64,000 bases of DNA, taken from the NCBI RefSeq assembly GCF_964031085.1, contig NZ_OZ035001.1, forward strand, positions 682,001 to 746,000, read 5' to 3'. Of this stretch, positions 10,600 to 20,700 are shown in pieces; positions within the stretch are counted from its first letter, which is position 1, and every line of letters begins with the position of its first letter. The notes beneath the pieces are model-generated. The model did no database searches, was not told the DNA's origin, and saw nothing but the letters and a program-made list of their open reading frames with translations. The position numbers and the translations under genes are program-made. Source of the DNA: Spiroplasma endosymbiont of Asaphidion curtum (lineage in GTDB: Bacteria > Bacillota_I > Bacilli_A > Mycoplasmatales > Nriv7).

Positions 10600-11938
10600 A
10601 TCTTTTAAACTTATTAAAATCTGGCATTCTTCCTGATTTAATTTGTTTTGCCATTGCATCAACACTTTTTTTAGCTTTTTCAAATTGATTTATTAAATTA
10701 TTAAATTCTTTTTCATTTCGTCCCGAACCTCTAACAATCCGATTTTTTCTTTTTAAATGTTTTAAAAGTCGTGGATCTCTTCGTTCTTTTTTAGTCATTG
10801 AATCTAATAATGCTCTTGTAACTAATAGTTTACTTTCAGCACCTTCAATTTTGGCATCACTAAGATTATTAACTCCGGGAATCATTTTAATTATTCCCGA
10901 AAGTTTACCCATCTTTGACATTTGTTTCATTTGATTAGCTAAATCATCTAAATCAAATTGTCCCATCATCATCCGATTCATTGTTTTCTGAATTGATCTT
11001 TCATCAACAACATCTTGAGCTTTTTCAACTAAACTTTGAACATCACCCATCCCTAAAATTCGGTCAGCCATTCTTTCAGGATAAAAAATATCTAATGCTT
11101 CAACCTTTTCTCCGGTACCAGCAAACATAATCGGAATTTTAGTTAAATGACTAATAGAAAGTGCTGCCCCACCACGAGCATCACCATCTAATTTAGAAAG
11201 AATTGTTCCTGTTAAATTAAGATATTGATGAAACCGTTCAGTAACATTAATTATTTCTTGTCCTGTCATCGCATCAACAACAATAATAATTTCTTGGGGA
11301 TTAATATTTTGTTTTAAATTAGATAATTCATCCATTAATACGCTATCAATATGCAATCTTCCTGCTGTATCAACAATAACAACATCAAACTTATTTTCAA
11401 ATGCATAATTAAGAGCATTGTTAGCAATTTTAACAACATCCTTTTCATCATCCAATGAAAATAAAGGAATGTCTAATTGCTTACCTAACGATTTTAACTG
11501 TTCAATGGCTGCTGGTCGATACACATCACAAGCAACTAATAAAGAATTCTTATGATACTTTTTTCGTAATAAATTTGCTAACTTAGCTGTTGTGGTTGTT
11601 TTTCCACTTCCTTGTAATCCAACCATCATAATAACTGTTGGTCGTTTATTAAGATTCAATAAATGTTCTTTATGTCCCATAATACGAATTAACTCATTAT
11701 GAACAATTTTAATTAACATTTGTTCAGGTTTTAAACCTTCAAGAATAAACTCTCCCTTCGCTAGATCACGAACATTATTAACAAATTCTTTTACAACATT
11801 AAAATTAACATCAGCCTCTAATAAAGCAAGTTTAATTTCACTTAAAGTAGCTTCCATATTTTGCTCTGTTAAAGTTGATGCCTTAATATTTTTCTTGATA
11901 GCTTTAGTAATACGATTCGCCAAAAAATCAGTAAACAT
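10598..11938 (-). CDS. ffh: signal recognition particle GTPase Ffh
   Basis: SRP54-type GTPase (446 residues, full length) that binds signal peptides and 4.5S RNA and hands ribosomes to FtsY at the membrane. N domain from MFTDFLANRITKAIKK; G domain with P-loop GLQGSGKTTTTAKLA (about residue 105), DVYRPAAIEQLK, DTAGRL, TKLD-like SKLDGDARGGAALS; C-terminal M domain with methionines (MNRMMMGQFDLDDLANQMKQ, MTKKERRDPRLL) and the RNA-binding GSGR segment. Upstream, a TATAAT-like -10 lies at about 11982-11987 on the minus strand. It overlaps the terminator hairpin at its stop codon. Confidence 0.98.
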   Translation of the reverse strand: MFTDFLANRITKAIKKNIKASTLTEQNMEATLSEIKLALLEADVNFNVVKEFVNNVRDLAKGEFILEGLKPEQMLIKIVHNELIRIMGHKEHLLNLNKRPTVIMMVGLQGSGKTTTTAKLANLLRKKYHKNSLLVACDVYRPAAIEQLKSLGKQLDIPLFSLDDEKDVVKIANNALNYAFENKFDVVIVDTAGRLHIDSVLMDELSNLKQNINPQEIIIVVDAMTGQEIINVTERFHQYLNLTGTILSKLDGDARGGAALSISHLTKIPIMFAGTGEKVEALDIFYPERMADRILGMGDVQSLVEKAQDVVDERSIQKTMNRMMMGQFDLDDLANQMKQMSKMGKLSGIIKMIPGVNNLSDAKIEGAESKLLVTRALLDSMTKKERRDPRLLKHLKRKNRIVRGSGRNEKEFNNLINQFEKAKKSVDAMAKQIKSGRMPDFNKFKR

Positions 11939-12232
11939 TTTTATACCCCATTTTATTTATAAATTTTAACTTCGCTAATAATTATATCATATGTAGCAAG
12001 AAATTTATAAATATATAGAAAGAGAGGGTCGCGTTTAGTTTTCTTAGGTATTGCTTTTAAGAAGTAAAACAATCAGCTAATTATATTATTTAATTACTAA
12101 ACTAACCATACCTTTCTTGTTATTGTCATTTTTATTCATTACCATTTTATCATATTATTGAATTTTCACACAATAAAAATTATTAATTATTATTAAATTT
12201 TAACTAAATATATATTAATTTTATATTTTTAC
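11939..12232. other. intergenic region upstream of ffh
   Basis: AT-rich with no convincing gene. Holds the ffh promoter side and, at 12027-12052, one half of a 26-bp inverted repeat whose partner is at 50087-50112. Confidence 0.5.
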
Positions 12233-12697
12233 TTACTTAAATCTATTATATTTATTTGTTACAATATTACCTTTATAATTAATTCAACTATCATCATTTT
12301 TATTATTATATTTATTTCATAATGAAGTTTTATATATTTCTTTTCTGATTTCTATTTCTGAATTAATATTTTCATTAATATAATGCAATACATTTAATTT
12401 GTTTAAATTTGCCATTCTTAAATGTAATAGGTTATTTAAATTCTTATGATTATATATTTTTGCTCCATATCCTAATTGTTGTTTTATTAAATGTGATACA
12501 TCACTTTCAATGCTACAACCGATATTTCATTCTAAATTTTGATGATGAATACCATGCTTATTATTATTGAAATAATTACTCGCCTTTCTTAAAATTGTTT
12601 TAATATCTTTATTTAATTCATTTTTAACAACATTACGAATGTTTTTGATTAATTCTTGATGATTTCCATCCTTATATAATTTAATTCAACTATTTAG
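12233..12697 (-). pseudogene. ISLre2/UPF0236-type transposase, C-terminal fragment
   Basis: One open minus frame of about 155 codons without a start, ending KYNRFK stop at 12233. It contains GCSIESDVSHLIKQQLGYGA followed by NLNNLLHLRMANLNKL, which resembles the conserved GCSAEGHVSHV...RLSSRPMGW...MARLR region of ISLre2 transposases. The N-terminal two thirds are absent; an N-terminal fragment of a similar gene is at 60307-60606. Confidence 0.65.
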
Positions 12698-13000
12698 CCT
12701 ACCCTTGGAACTAATTTAATAGCGTGTATATTTTTAGGAAATCCACCCATTCATTTTTTTATTGCAAAATGAAACAAATTGCTATAGCTAATAGGGTGTT
12801 ATCTATTAACTGGTAAACTTCTTTTGCTTATGGCGACCACCCACAATTTATCGTGTTTTAATACATACCAACATTATTAACTCACTTGTATTTAATTTTC
12901 AAAGAACAAATTTTTAACACCTTATAAAATAAAAAGACAATCATTACTGACTGTCTTAATACTTATTCAAATATTTGCCCACCTAACAAAACTTTATGCG
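12698..13000. repeat. 303-bp repeat, copy A
   Basis: Roughly 95% identical to 47945-48247 in the same orientation. Both copies begin CCTACCCTTGGAACTA and end CTTTATGCG. Contains an imperfect hairpin (AAGACAATCA/TGACTGTCTT) at about 12932-12956 that may be a terminator. The minus strand has a broken coding look (KHDKLWVVAISKRSLPVNR, then a stop). No function recognised. Confidence 0.75.
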
Positions 13001-13691
13001 CCCGGCAGATATACTTGTAAATATTCTGATTTAAAAAAAATTATTAATTCTTTGCGAAAACGTTTTTATCGTGATGGTATTAAGAATATTAAGTACTTGG
13101 CAAGTTCGAAATATGGTTCTCGTACACAGGAGCCCCCATTATTACGTCTGTTTCTTCGGTCTCCCTTGTGAATTTGGATATTCAGTTGACCGGAGAGGTC
13201 TCTAAATTGGGTAATTCGTACTTTATTAGTGAATTGGTTGATCGGATTTGAGGAAAAGGTATGCATAAAATTGGTCGGGTTAATTATCAGAGTGCTGGTT
13301 ATGTTGCTCGTTATATTTTAAAAAAAGCTAATAAATTAGCTTATGAAGAGTTAGGTATTGAACCCGAGAAGTTGTTTATGAGTAAAGGTATTGGTAAAAA
13401 GTATTTTGAAGATAATTTTGAAGATGTTTATCAATATGATGTTATTAATTTGAGTATTGATAAAGGTTTGTTGAAACTTCAACCTCCGCGTTATTTTGAT
13501 CGTCTTTATGAAAAACAGAATGCTGAACATTTAGAAGCTATAAAAAAAATCGCATTGTTAATGCGAAATTTAAATTGATTGCTTCTGTTCAAGAATCCGG
13601 TGTAGGATATGTTAACTTGCTTGGTAATAAACAACATATCCTTCATGAAAGAATTAAAGCTTTAAAGCGTATTGTTAAGGATAAAAAGTAG
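13001..13691 (+). pseudogene. SpV4-like microvirus replication initiator (VP4), frameshifted
   Basis: Pieces of one protein in shifting plus frames: YSDLKKIINSLRKRFYRDG...LASSKYGSR, then PHYYVCFFGLP (histidine motif), then NSYFISELVDRIWGKGMHKI, VNYQSAGYVARYILKKANKL (tyrosine/lysine nickase motif), FMSKGIGKKYF and PPRYFDRLYEKQ, and after a poly-A shift at about 13540, NRIVNAKFKLIASVQES to ...RIVKDKK stop 13691. Order and motifs match gokushovirus VP4 rolling-circle initiators. At least three frame changes make it nonfunctional. The first ~100 residues are missing. Confidence 0.8.
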
Positions 13692-13740
13692 TACCTTTTT
13701 TTCCTTAGGTTTATTATTACATATAAGGAGGTAATTTAAA

Positions 13741-13863
13741 ATGGCATTTCGTAAAAAAGTTAAAAATACTAAGGCACATCGTCGTTATTTGACTACTACG
13801 GCAAAAACTGTTCGTGCCGCTAATTTGTTTCGTGCCACATCTCGTGGTGAAATAAGATTCTAG
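13741..13863 (+). CDS. small basic DNA-binding/packaging protein, microvirus type
   Basis: A 40-residue, strongly basic protein (MAFRKKVKNTKAHRRYLTT...) ending NLFRATSRGEIRF, the pattern of the gokushovirus J-like DNA-binding protein, whose C-terminus reads N(L/P)xxRxxRGGIRL in relatives. AAGGAGG lies 7 bases before ATG. It follows the Rep remnant by 49 bases, the order expected in a SpV4-like genome. Open reading frame intact; whether expressed is unknown. Confidence 0.8.
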   Translation: MAFRKKVKNTKAHRRYLTTTAKTVRAANLFRATSRGEIRF

Positions 13864-13984
<121 letters not shown>

Positions 13985-14010
13985 CGTTTTAAAAAAATAT
14001 CGTCTTAAAA

Positions 14011-14044
14011 AAAGAAATTATTTTATTAAAATAATTTCTTTTTT
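14011..14044 (+). terminator. strong intrinsic terminator ending the microvirus remnant
   Basis: Perfect arms AAAGAAATTATTTTA and its complement (15 bp) followed by six T. Confidence 0.85.
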
Positions 14045-14047
14045 GTG

Positions 14048-14146
14048 TATAATTTACATATGAGAAAGGAATTAACGATACTAATTCCTTCCCTGGTATA
14101 TTGTACCATCTGTTCCTTTCTCTTGCAAAGTAGAAAGGAGTTTTTT
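14048..14146 (+). promoter_or_regulatory. promoter and switching leader with alternative helices
   Basis: TATAAT -10 at 14048-14053. Segment A (14062-14071, GAGAAAGGAA) can pair with B' (14083-14090, AATTCCTT, 8 bp) or with D (14113-14122, TTCCTTTCTC, 10 bp). D can also pair with the Shine-Dalgarno AGAAAGGA at 14132-14139 (8 bp). A small TGGTA/TACCA hairpin sits between (about 14094-14108). The geometry is that of a translational riboswitch or leader attenuator: A-B' pairing frees D to hide the ribosome site, A-D pairing exposes it. No known riboswitch class recognised. Confidence 0.6.
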
Positions 14147-14332
14147 ATGTCAAAATTTGGTATTAAAGACATTATTATGTTTTTAAAAGTTTTTGGAATT
14201 TCATCATTATTTTTTGTTGCCGGAATTGTTATTTGTCTTATAGGACATACTCATTTAAGAATTGGTTGACCGGCTTATGTGATTATTTCAGCAATGCTTA
14301 TTAGTGCCGGAATTATTAGACTTGGTACATAA
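14147..14332 (+). pseudogene. small membrane protein, C-terminus replaced by MITE
   Basis: Starts MSKFGIKDIIMFLKVFGISS after AAAGGAG; two hydrophobic helices (about residues 8-30 and 42-57). Native coding sequence runs to the MITE at 14318; the last residues (RLGT) and stop codon come from the MITE, giving 61 residues. I do not recognise the family. Its unusual leader suggests it is regulated by a ligand or by translation. Confidence 0.6.
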
Positions 14333-14461
14333 CTATAACATTTTGCACCTACCAAACTATAAAATTCACTTTCATCTTTATATTTATCTAACATTTGTGC
14401 TTCACCTAGAAAATAATATTATCAAAATAGTAGATAAAATTGAGGGTTATGTACCAAGTCT
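14318..14461. mobile_element. 144-bp MITE, intact copy
   Basis: Perfect 16-bp terminal inverted repeats AGACTTGGTACATAAC, the same ends as the second IS5-like element (25398-25794). Other full copies: 50337-50480, 51776-51919, 60607-60750. No transposase; presumably moved in trans. Confidence 0.88.
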
Positions 14462-14539
14462 TTAAGAAAAAGAAAATGTTGAGTGATTACTATAAAAATT
14501 TATTAATTAACAAAAATTCACGAAAAGGATTTGATCAAT

Positions 14540-14971
14540 ATGAAAAAATTACTAAGCATTTGGGGTGCAGTTATTTTAACTGCAATCGGAACGAGCAATG
14601 TTATTGCTTGTGATGGAGAAAAACCAAAAGAAAACAATAAACCAGTTGATGAAACACCAACTACAAAAATATTACAAAAAGCAACAGACCAACAATTTGC
14701 TGACGAAATTGCAAATATAATTAACAAGAACAAATATATTTTTGTAATAGATGATGATTCAAAAAAACGGAAAGAAATTATAAAAACACTTAAGAGTTTT
14801 ATTAGAGAAATAAAAATTGAAAATACTGATACTAGCGAATTTGACAAAACAAAAATAGAATTTGAAGATATTGATTTATTTTATATGTCATCAGAGGAAG
14901 AAATAAAAAATGTTATCATTAAATACAATGATGTTGAAAGTAAAACAAAAATAAATTTATTATTTAAATAA
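14540..14971 (+). CDS. lipoprotein
   Basis: A 143-residue surface lipoprotein. Signal MKKLLSIWGAVILTAIGTSN followed by VIAC: lipobox with Cys24. The mature part is acidic and lysine-rich with DETPTTKILQKATDQQF and a helical C-terminal half; no known domain seen. A TTG codon in frame at 14531 is too close to AAAGGA (14524-14529), so ATG 14540 is preferred. Confidence 0.82.
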   Translation: MKKLLSIWGAVILTAIGTSNVIACDGEKPKENNKPVDETPTTKILQKATDQQFADEIANIINKNKYIFVIDDDSKKRKEIIKTLKSFIREIKIENTDTSEFDKTKIEFEDIDLFYMSSEEEIKNVIIKYNDVESKTKINLLFK

Positions 14972-14982
14972 AAATATTTAAT

Positions 14983-15130
14983 AGACTTCTTGCATTACTT
15001 ATTAAAATAATTACAAATTATTTGTAAATAAAAAATACTATATAGTAATTTCTAACTTTTATTAGGTTAATACTTATGGATTTTATTAAATGTGTAAATT
15101 TTGACACAACAAAAAATTATTTTATTATTT
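14983..15130 (-). mobile_element. solo IS5 right end (148 bp)
   Basis: Right terminal repeat and 3' noncoding part; IS30 starts exactly in the AAATAAT hot spot. Confidence 0.85.
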
Positions 15131-16212
15131 GCTGAATTATACTTGTAAGTGCAAGTAAATAAAATTGCAAAAAATCTCATATAAAAATTTCATGATGCTA
15201 AGTTTATTTTAGAAAAAACAAAGCAAGGAGTTTTTATATGGGTTACAAACATCTTGGCATATATGAAAGAATTTATATTGAGAATCAATTGAAGTTTAAA
15301 GTAAAAATTAGTGAAATAGCTAAAAATCTTAATCGAAGTATTAGTACTATTATTCGAGAAGTCAATAGAAATAAAGATAGTAATCATTATTTTTCATTAA
15401 TTGCACAAAATAAAGCAGAAAACAGAAAACAATCACATGTTTATTTTCATAAGTTTAAAAATAGAGAATTAGTAAAATATGTACAACAAAAATTACTATT
15501 AGGTTGATCGCCTGAACAAATTTATGGCAGAATTAAAAATTTTCATAAAGAATGAATTATTAGTTTTAAAACAATTTACAATTGAATTTATTCTGGATTA
15601 CTTGAAAAAGTTACTAATAAAAATTTAAGAAGAAAAGGTAAGAAACGAAAATCTCAAGAAAATCGCGGTAAATTTAATAGTAAATCAATTAAAGAACGAA
15701 ATATTAATGTTAATAATCGTATAACTGTTGGTCATTGAGAAGGTGATACTGTAGTATCATCACGAGGTAAAAGTAAATCATGTTTAATAACTTTAGTTGA
15801 AAGAACATCAAGATTTACTTTAGCAATGTTAGTTGAAAATAGAACTACTAAAGTTGTTAACGAAAACATTAGCCATTATTTATCAATTCTTCCAAATAAT
15901 CTTGTTAAGACTATAACATTTGATAGGGGTAAAGAATTTTCTAATTGACAACAACTTGAAAAAAATTTAAATGTGAAAATTTATTTTGCTAATGCGTATT
16001 CGCCTTGACAAAGAGGTACTAATGAAAATACTAATGGTTTAATTAGAGAAAAATTTCCTAAAAAATTTAATTTTTCAAATACTACTAAAAATGCAGTTCA
16101 TAAATTTATATTGTCTTTAAACCAAAGACCAAGAAAAATACTAAATTATCTTTCACCAATCGAATATTTGGTTAGAAAAATAATTTAGTTGCACTTAACT
16201 TTACAATTTGGC
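15131..16212 (+). mobile_element. IS30-family element, copy 4 (complete)
   Basis: 1082 bp. Left flank is a solo IS5 end and right flank is chromosomal gene debris, with no matching target duplication, so this copy marks a rearrangement point. Confidence 0.92.
15238..16188 (+). CDS. IS30-family transposase
   Basis: 316 residues; one change from the family, Gly to Ser in KFNSKSIKE (other copies KFNGKS). DDE residues kept. Confidence 0.92.
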
Positions 16213-16254
16213 GTTGATCGGCCTTTAACTAGTTATTTAGATGTGTATTTGTAA
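16213..16254 (+). pseudogene. 3' tail of a lost gene
   Basis: Fourteen codons VDRPLTSYLDVYL and stop directly after the IS30 end. Too short to identify. Confidence 0.35.
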
Positions 16255-16351
16255 AGTAATAAAATGCAAAAGCATTATTTAGCAACAGGTCTTAGTTATA
16301 ATGTTGGATTTAATATTATAAAATAAATTATTAAGGTAAGATGGGGGATAT

Positions 16352-16386
16352 ATCACTTTTGTTTTAATGACAAAAGTGATTTTTTC
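16352..16386 (+). terminator. intrinsic terminator upstream of crr
   Basis: ATCACTTTTGT and ACAAAAGTGAT (11-bp perfect arms, 7-nt loop), then a T-run. Confidence 0.85.
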
Positions 16387-16433
16387 ACATATAATTTAAA
16401 GATGTATACAATATATGAAAGGAAAATAATTAA

Positions 16434-16919
16434 ATGTTTAGTTTTTGTAATTTTTTTAAAAAAAAGCAAATTGAAGTTTTATCACCAGTAGATGGTGAAG
16501 TAATTAATATTACTGATGTTGATGATGAAGTGTTTAATGAAAAGATGTTAGGTGATGGTGTAGCATTAATTCCTGCTGCTGATGAGTTTTATGCACCGTT
16601 TGCAGGTAGGATAACCTCAGTATTTCCTACGAATCATGCTTATGGAATTCAACATTGAACAAAAGTAGATTGTTTATTACACATTGGTTTAGATACGGTT
16701 AATTTAAAAGGTAAGGGGTTTGAACCGAAAGTTAAGCAAGGTCAAAAAGTAAAGGCTAATGAATTATTAGCAGTTGTTAATTGAAGTAAAATTGCTGGTG
16801 AAATTAAATCAAACCAATCACCGTTAATTTTTTTACCTGATAGTTTAAAAGGTAAAAAAATTACTAATATTAAATTAGGTTCTGTTAAAGCTGGTGAAAT
16901 TATTGCAATAATTCAATAG
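16434..16919 (+). CDS. crr: PTS glucose-type enzyme IIA component
   Basis: A 161-residue single-domain EIIA(Glc)-like phosphocarrier: accepts phosphate from HPr and passes it to the sugar-specific EIIB. The reactive His lies in CLLHIGLDTVNLKG (about residue 83); second conserved His in NHAYGIQH. Also family-typical: SPVDGEVINI near the start and FAPFAGRI-like FYAPFAGRIT. Start ATG 16434 follows AAAGG. Odd feature: the stop codon TAG is created by the IS5 junction (T from the chromosome, AG from the IS); the original reading frame would have continued through UGA (Trp) for a few more codons. Confidence 0.93.
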
Positions 16920-18002
16920 ACTTCTTGCATTACTTATTAAAATAATTACAAATTATTTGTAAATAAAAAATACTATAATAGTAATTTCTAACTTTTATTA
17001 GGTTAATACTTATGGATTTTATTAAATGTGTAAATTTTGACACAACAAAAAATTATTTTATTATTTAAATTTAATTTTAAATAAATATTTTATGTTATCT
17101 ATAATTGCAAATTATAAATTGAAGCAATTAAATTAAATCTTAAACTAAATCGTTTTCTACGATTACGATATTTTTCAGTAATAATTTTAAATTTTTTAAG
17201 AATAGCAAAAATATTTTCAATAATAATTCTCATTTTTGAAATTAATTTATTATTATGTTTTTGTTCTTTATTTAAAGGGTTTTTCTTTGTTTTTTTCTTA
17301 GGTATTAGAACATTACTATGAATTTTTTGTATTCCTTGATAACCATTATCAACTATTAATTTAGTATTTTTTAAAATTGGGATTTTTGATTCTTTAAATA
17401 AACAAAAATCATGCTTTTTACCGAGAGAAAAATTTGTTGCAATAATTATTTTGCTTTCTTTTTCAATAATTACTTGTGTTTTAATAGTGTGTTTTTTCTT
17501 TTTTCCTGAATAAGATTGTTTTTGTCTTTTTTTGGGCGTTGAATGGGTGTTTCTGTAGCATCAATAATAATTGTTTTATCATTAAAATAATCATTTATTA
17601 ATGCTTTTTTACCAGCAAGTTGTTGAAAATCAGGATGTTTGATTAAAATATCTTCAATTCACTTGATATTTCGATAACAACTAGCTTCACTAATATCAAA
17701 ACTTTTACCAAGATGAAAATAAGTACGATATTCTCGTCAATATGATAAAGTCATCAATAATCTATTTTCTAATGATAATTTATTATTTTTACCACCTCTT
17801 TTAAACTTTTTTAACTCAGCTTCTTTTAAAATATTTAACATTTTATTAAAAGTACTTTGCTTTATTCCAGTTAATCGTAATAATTCTTTATCATTAATAA
17901 AATTAAATTTATCAAATTTCATAATCTTAAATTCCTTATAATTTCTATTTTAAATATATTTTATAGGAATTTTGTTTAATAAATAAGTAATGCAAGAAGT
18001 CT
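16918..18002 (-). mobile_element. IS5-family element (complete, 1085 bp)
   Basis: Both terminal repeats present; AAT duplicated at 16915-16917 and 18003-18005. Inserted at the 3' end of crr. Confidence 0.92.
17099..17922 (-). CDS. IS5-family transposase (-1 frameshift)
   Basis: Frame A from ATG 17922, A7 slippery run at about 17527-17533, frame B to TAG at 17099. Appears intact. Confidence 0.88.
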
Positions 18003-18033
18003 AATGAATTCATCTTTTTTATTAAAATTAGTA

Positions 18034-18657
18034 TTATTTAGAATTATTTTTTAAATAAGTGTCATATAGTTTTTCAACTTCTTCTCAGTTAATAATATCA
18101 AAAAATTTAGTTACATAAGTTTTACGATCGTTGCGATAGTCAATATAATAAGCATGTTCTCAAACATCAATACCTATTAAAGGATAGGATTTTAAAAATC
18201 AAGGATTATCTTGGTTAAAGGTGTTAAAAATTTTTAATTTACCGTTACGATCAATTAATAATCATGTTCAACCACTACCAAAGACTTGTAAGGCAGCATC
18301 ACGCATTTTTTCTTGTCATTTTTCCATTGACCCATAAGTTTCTTCAATAAGAGTTTTTAATTTACCATTACTAATTGGTTTGTCTTTAGCTAGAATACTA
18401 AAAAAGAAGTTGTGATTAATTAATCCGCCGCCGAATTGGCGAATACCAACATGGCATTCATTTGGTAATGTTAAATAGTCGCGCATTAATTGATTTAGAT
18501 CGGTAGGTTTGTTGTTATTTTCTAATTTTGCAAGAGTATTATTTAAACCATCTTCATATGCTTTGTGATGTTTGTTGTAATGATAATCCATTGTTTCTTT
18601 AGATATAATTGGTTCTAGAGCATCTAACGAATAATTTAATTCTTTTCTTTGAAACAT
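18034..18657 (-). CDS. sodA: superoxide dismutase, Mn/Fe type
   Basis: A 207-residue cytosolic enzyme converting superoxide to oxygen and hydrogen peroxide. Metal ligands are visible: His in DYHYNKHHKAYED, His in GGLINHNFFF, and Asp and His in DVWEHAYYIDY; also FGSGWTWLL, a hallmark with UGA-encoded Trp. Length is normal (about 200). Start ATG 18657 has AGGAGG just upstream. Divergent from the CPBP gene with a 98-bp shared promoter region. SOD is uncommon among mollicutes. Mn versus Fe preference cannot be read with certainty. Confidence 0.96.
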
Positions 18658-18755
18658 TTATAATTTCCTCCTTTTAATAAATTAATTATATACACATATA
18701 CTATATAAATGTATAATAATTGTATAAGAATATAAAAATGGAGTAAGGTTTAAAG

Positions 18756-19745
18756 ATGAGTTCTGAAAGTTTTTCGCATTCCCAACAATTAAAATCGCGC
18801 AAATGATATAGACCTAAGTATCAAGTTCCAAAAACTTTTGTTGATGATTTACAGGTTTATAATTATAAACTGTTTTCTAAAGTTAGTACTTGTTTATTTC
18901 TTATAACAGTTTTTATTCTTCCAATATTTTTTGATTTACTTCGGATTTATGTTTTAAATAATAATAACTATATTTTTTTATTTTTAATCCTTAATTTAGT
19001 TTCGTATGGTTTTAGTTTTGGATGATTAATGGTTGAAGATGCAAAAAAATTTATTAATAGTGGTGCATGAGCAATTTATTTATTTGTGATTTCCCAAGCA
19101 GTTAGTAGTATTTTCTTTGCTATTTTTATTAAAACATCGTCATTATTTTATGAGCAAGTTGGTAATAAAATAGAACTTACAAATGCCGGTTATGCTCTTA
19201 GTTCTTTTATACAAAGCATTACTGGATTAGTAACAATTTTTATAATTTTGTTTTTTAGTAAGCAGTTAGCAAGTAAGATTGGTAATACATTACTTTATAA
19301 TATGCTATTAGTTGCTATTGTGACTATTATTTCTTTGTTAATTATTTTTCAAATTAATGTTTTTTTTAAATTTATTAATGATGCTATTGGTGCTAAGAAA
19401 TCTGTTAATCAAATTAAAATTGAAAAGTCTTTAACTACTATTAGCGGCAAGATTGGTTTATTTATTATGGTTGTTATTACAGCACCATTATTGGAAGAAT
19501 TAGCAACTAGACATAGTATTTTTATGTTATCAAGATATCGTTGATTGGGATTTTTTATTTCTTCTTTTTACTTTGTTTGAATACATGTCCGATTGGGTGG
19601 CGATATTCAAAATATTTTTAGTTATTTAGGTTTTTCTTTGTCGTTATCATTACTATTTATTTTTAGTCGTGAAAATGTAACATATTCATTTGTAATTCAT
19701 TTAATCAATAACTTGATTAGTTATACGGTTTTGGTTGCAACTTAG
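18756..19745 (+). CDS. CPBP-family intramembrane protease
   Basis: A 329-residue multi-span membrane protein. C-terminal half carries the CPBP/Abi motifs: EELATR (EExxxR, about residue 246), His in FVWIHVRLGG and His in YSFVIHLINNLIS. Predicted glutamic-type intramembrane protease. Several hydrophobic segments before the motif. ATG 18756 follows GGAG at a loose spacing. TATAAT-like -10 at 18712-18717. The RluA gene starts one base after its stop, so they are cotranscribed. Its 3' half is duplicated at 29610-30112. Confidence 0.88.
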
Positions 19746-19746
19746 G

Positions 19747-20661
19747 ATGGTACAATTTGTTATTGATGAAAATGATGCTCATCAAACAATTATTAAATTT
19801 ATGCGTAAAACTTTTAATACTGTTCCTTTACGATTAATTTATAAGTTATTTCGTTTAAAAAAGATAAAATTAAATGGTAAAGTTATTACTGATTTGAAGT
19901 ATTATTTAAAACCTAATGATACAATTATTGTTTTAGATAATTTAACTTTCAAAGATGAAGTAAAAAAGGAATTTGCTAGTCAAATTGTTTTGACAATTAT
20001 TTATGAAGATGAATATATTTTAATTGTTGATAAACCCCATAATGTTTTAATTCATCATCCCGTGGGTGATTGTTTAGATTTAGCAGTTCGTAAGTATTTG
20101 CAAATTAATGAAAGTTATTCTTTTACTATTAGTCATGTGCATCGTTTAGATAAATTAACAAGAGGTTTAGTAATTTATGCGAAAAAGAAAATTGCTTTAA
20201 ATATTTTTCATCAATTTTGAAATCAAAATAATATTACTAAAAAATATTTAGCGTTATTAGCTACTAATAAGGAATTACCATTAGTTGTTAAAGGCTATAT
20301 ATTTCAAGATGTTATACAAGGAAAAATGGTGTTTAGTCCTAAATTAGGATTGCTAAATTGTAAAGCAGTAGTAACCAAGTTTAAATTGTTTAAAAGAGTA
20401 TTAAAGTTTAGTTGATATGAGATCCAACTTATTACGGGAAGAAAACATCAAATTAGAGCATCTTGTGAGTATTTAAAAACACCGATTGTGGGTGACATTA
20501 AATATGGTTCTAAATATAATTTAAATGATCGCATTATGCTTTTTGCTTATAAGTTAGAGTTTAAAAATTTACCAGTTCCTTTGGATTATTTAAATAATAA
20601 ACAATTTGTTTTACCAGATATTGATAAGATATTAGAAATAAATAGCAGAGAAATTAATTAA
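19747..20661 (+). CDS. RluA-family pseudouridine synthase, copy 1
   Basis: A 304-residue rRNA uridine isomerase. N-terminal S4-like RNA-binding region (PLRLIYKLFRLKKIKLNG); catalytic Asp in HVHRLDKLTRGLVIYAK (family HRLDxxTxGL); C-terminal TGRKHQIRA motif of the RluA fold. ATG 19747 is chosen, one base after the CPBP stop. Identical in the regions compared to 30114-31028. Which uridine it modifies is not decidable. Confidence 0.9.
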
Positions 20662-20700
20662 GTTTGTGATAAAATGATTTAAATTGAAGGGGAATGGCCA

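Noticed and set aside
13066-13266. Minus-strand 66-residue ORF over the microvirus Rep
   Set aside because: It lies opposite recognisable Rep motifs and has no family features.
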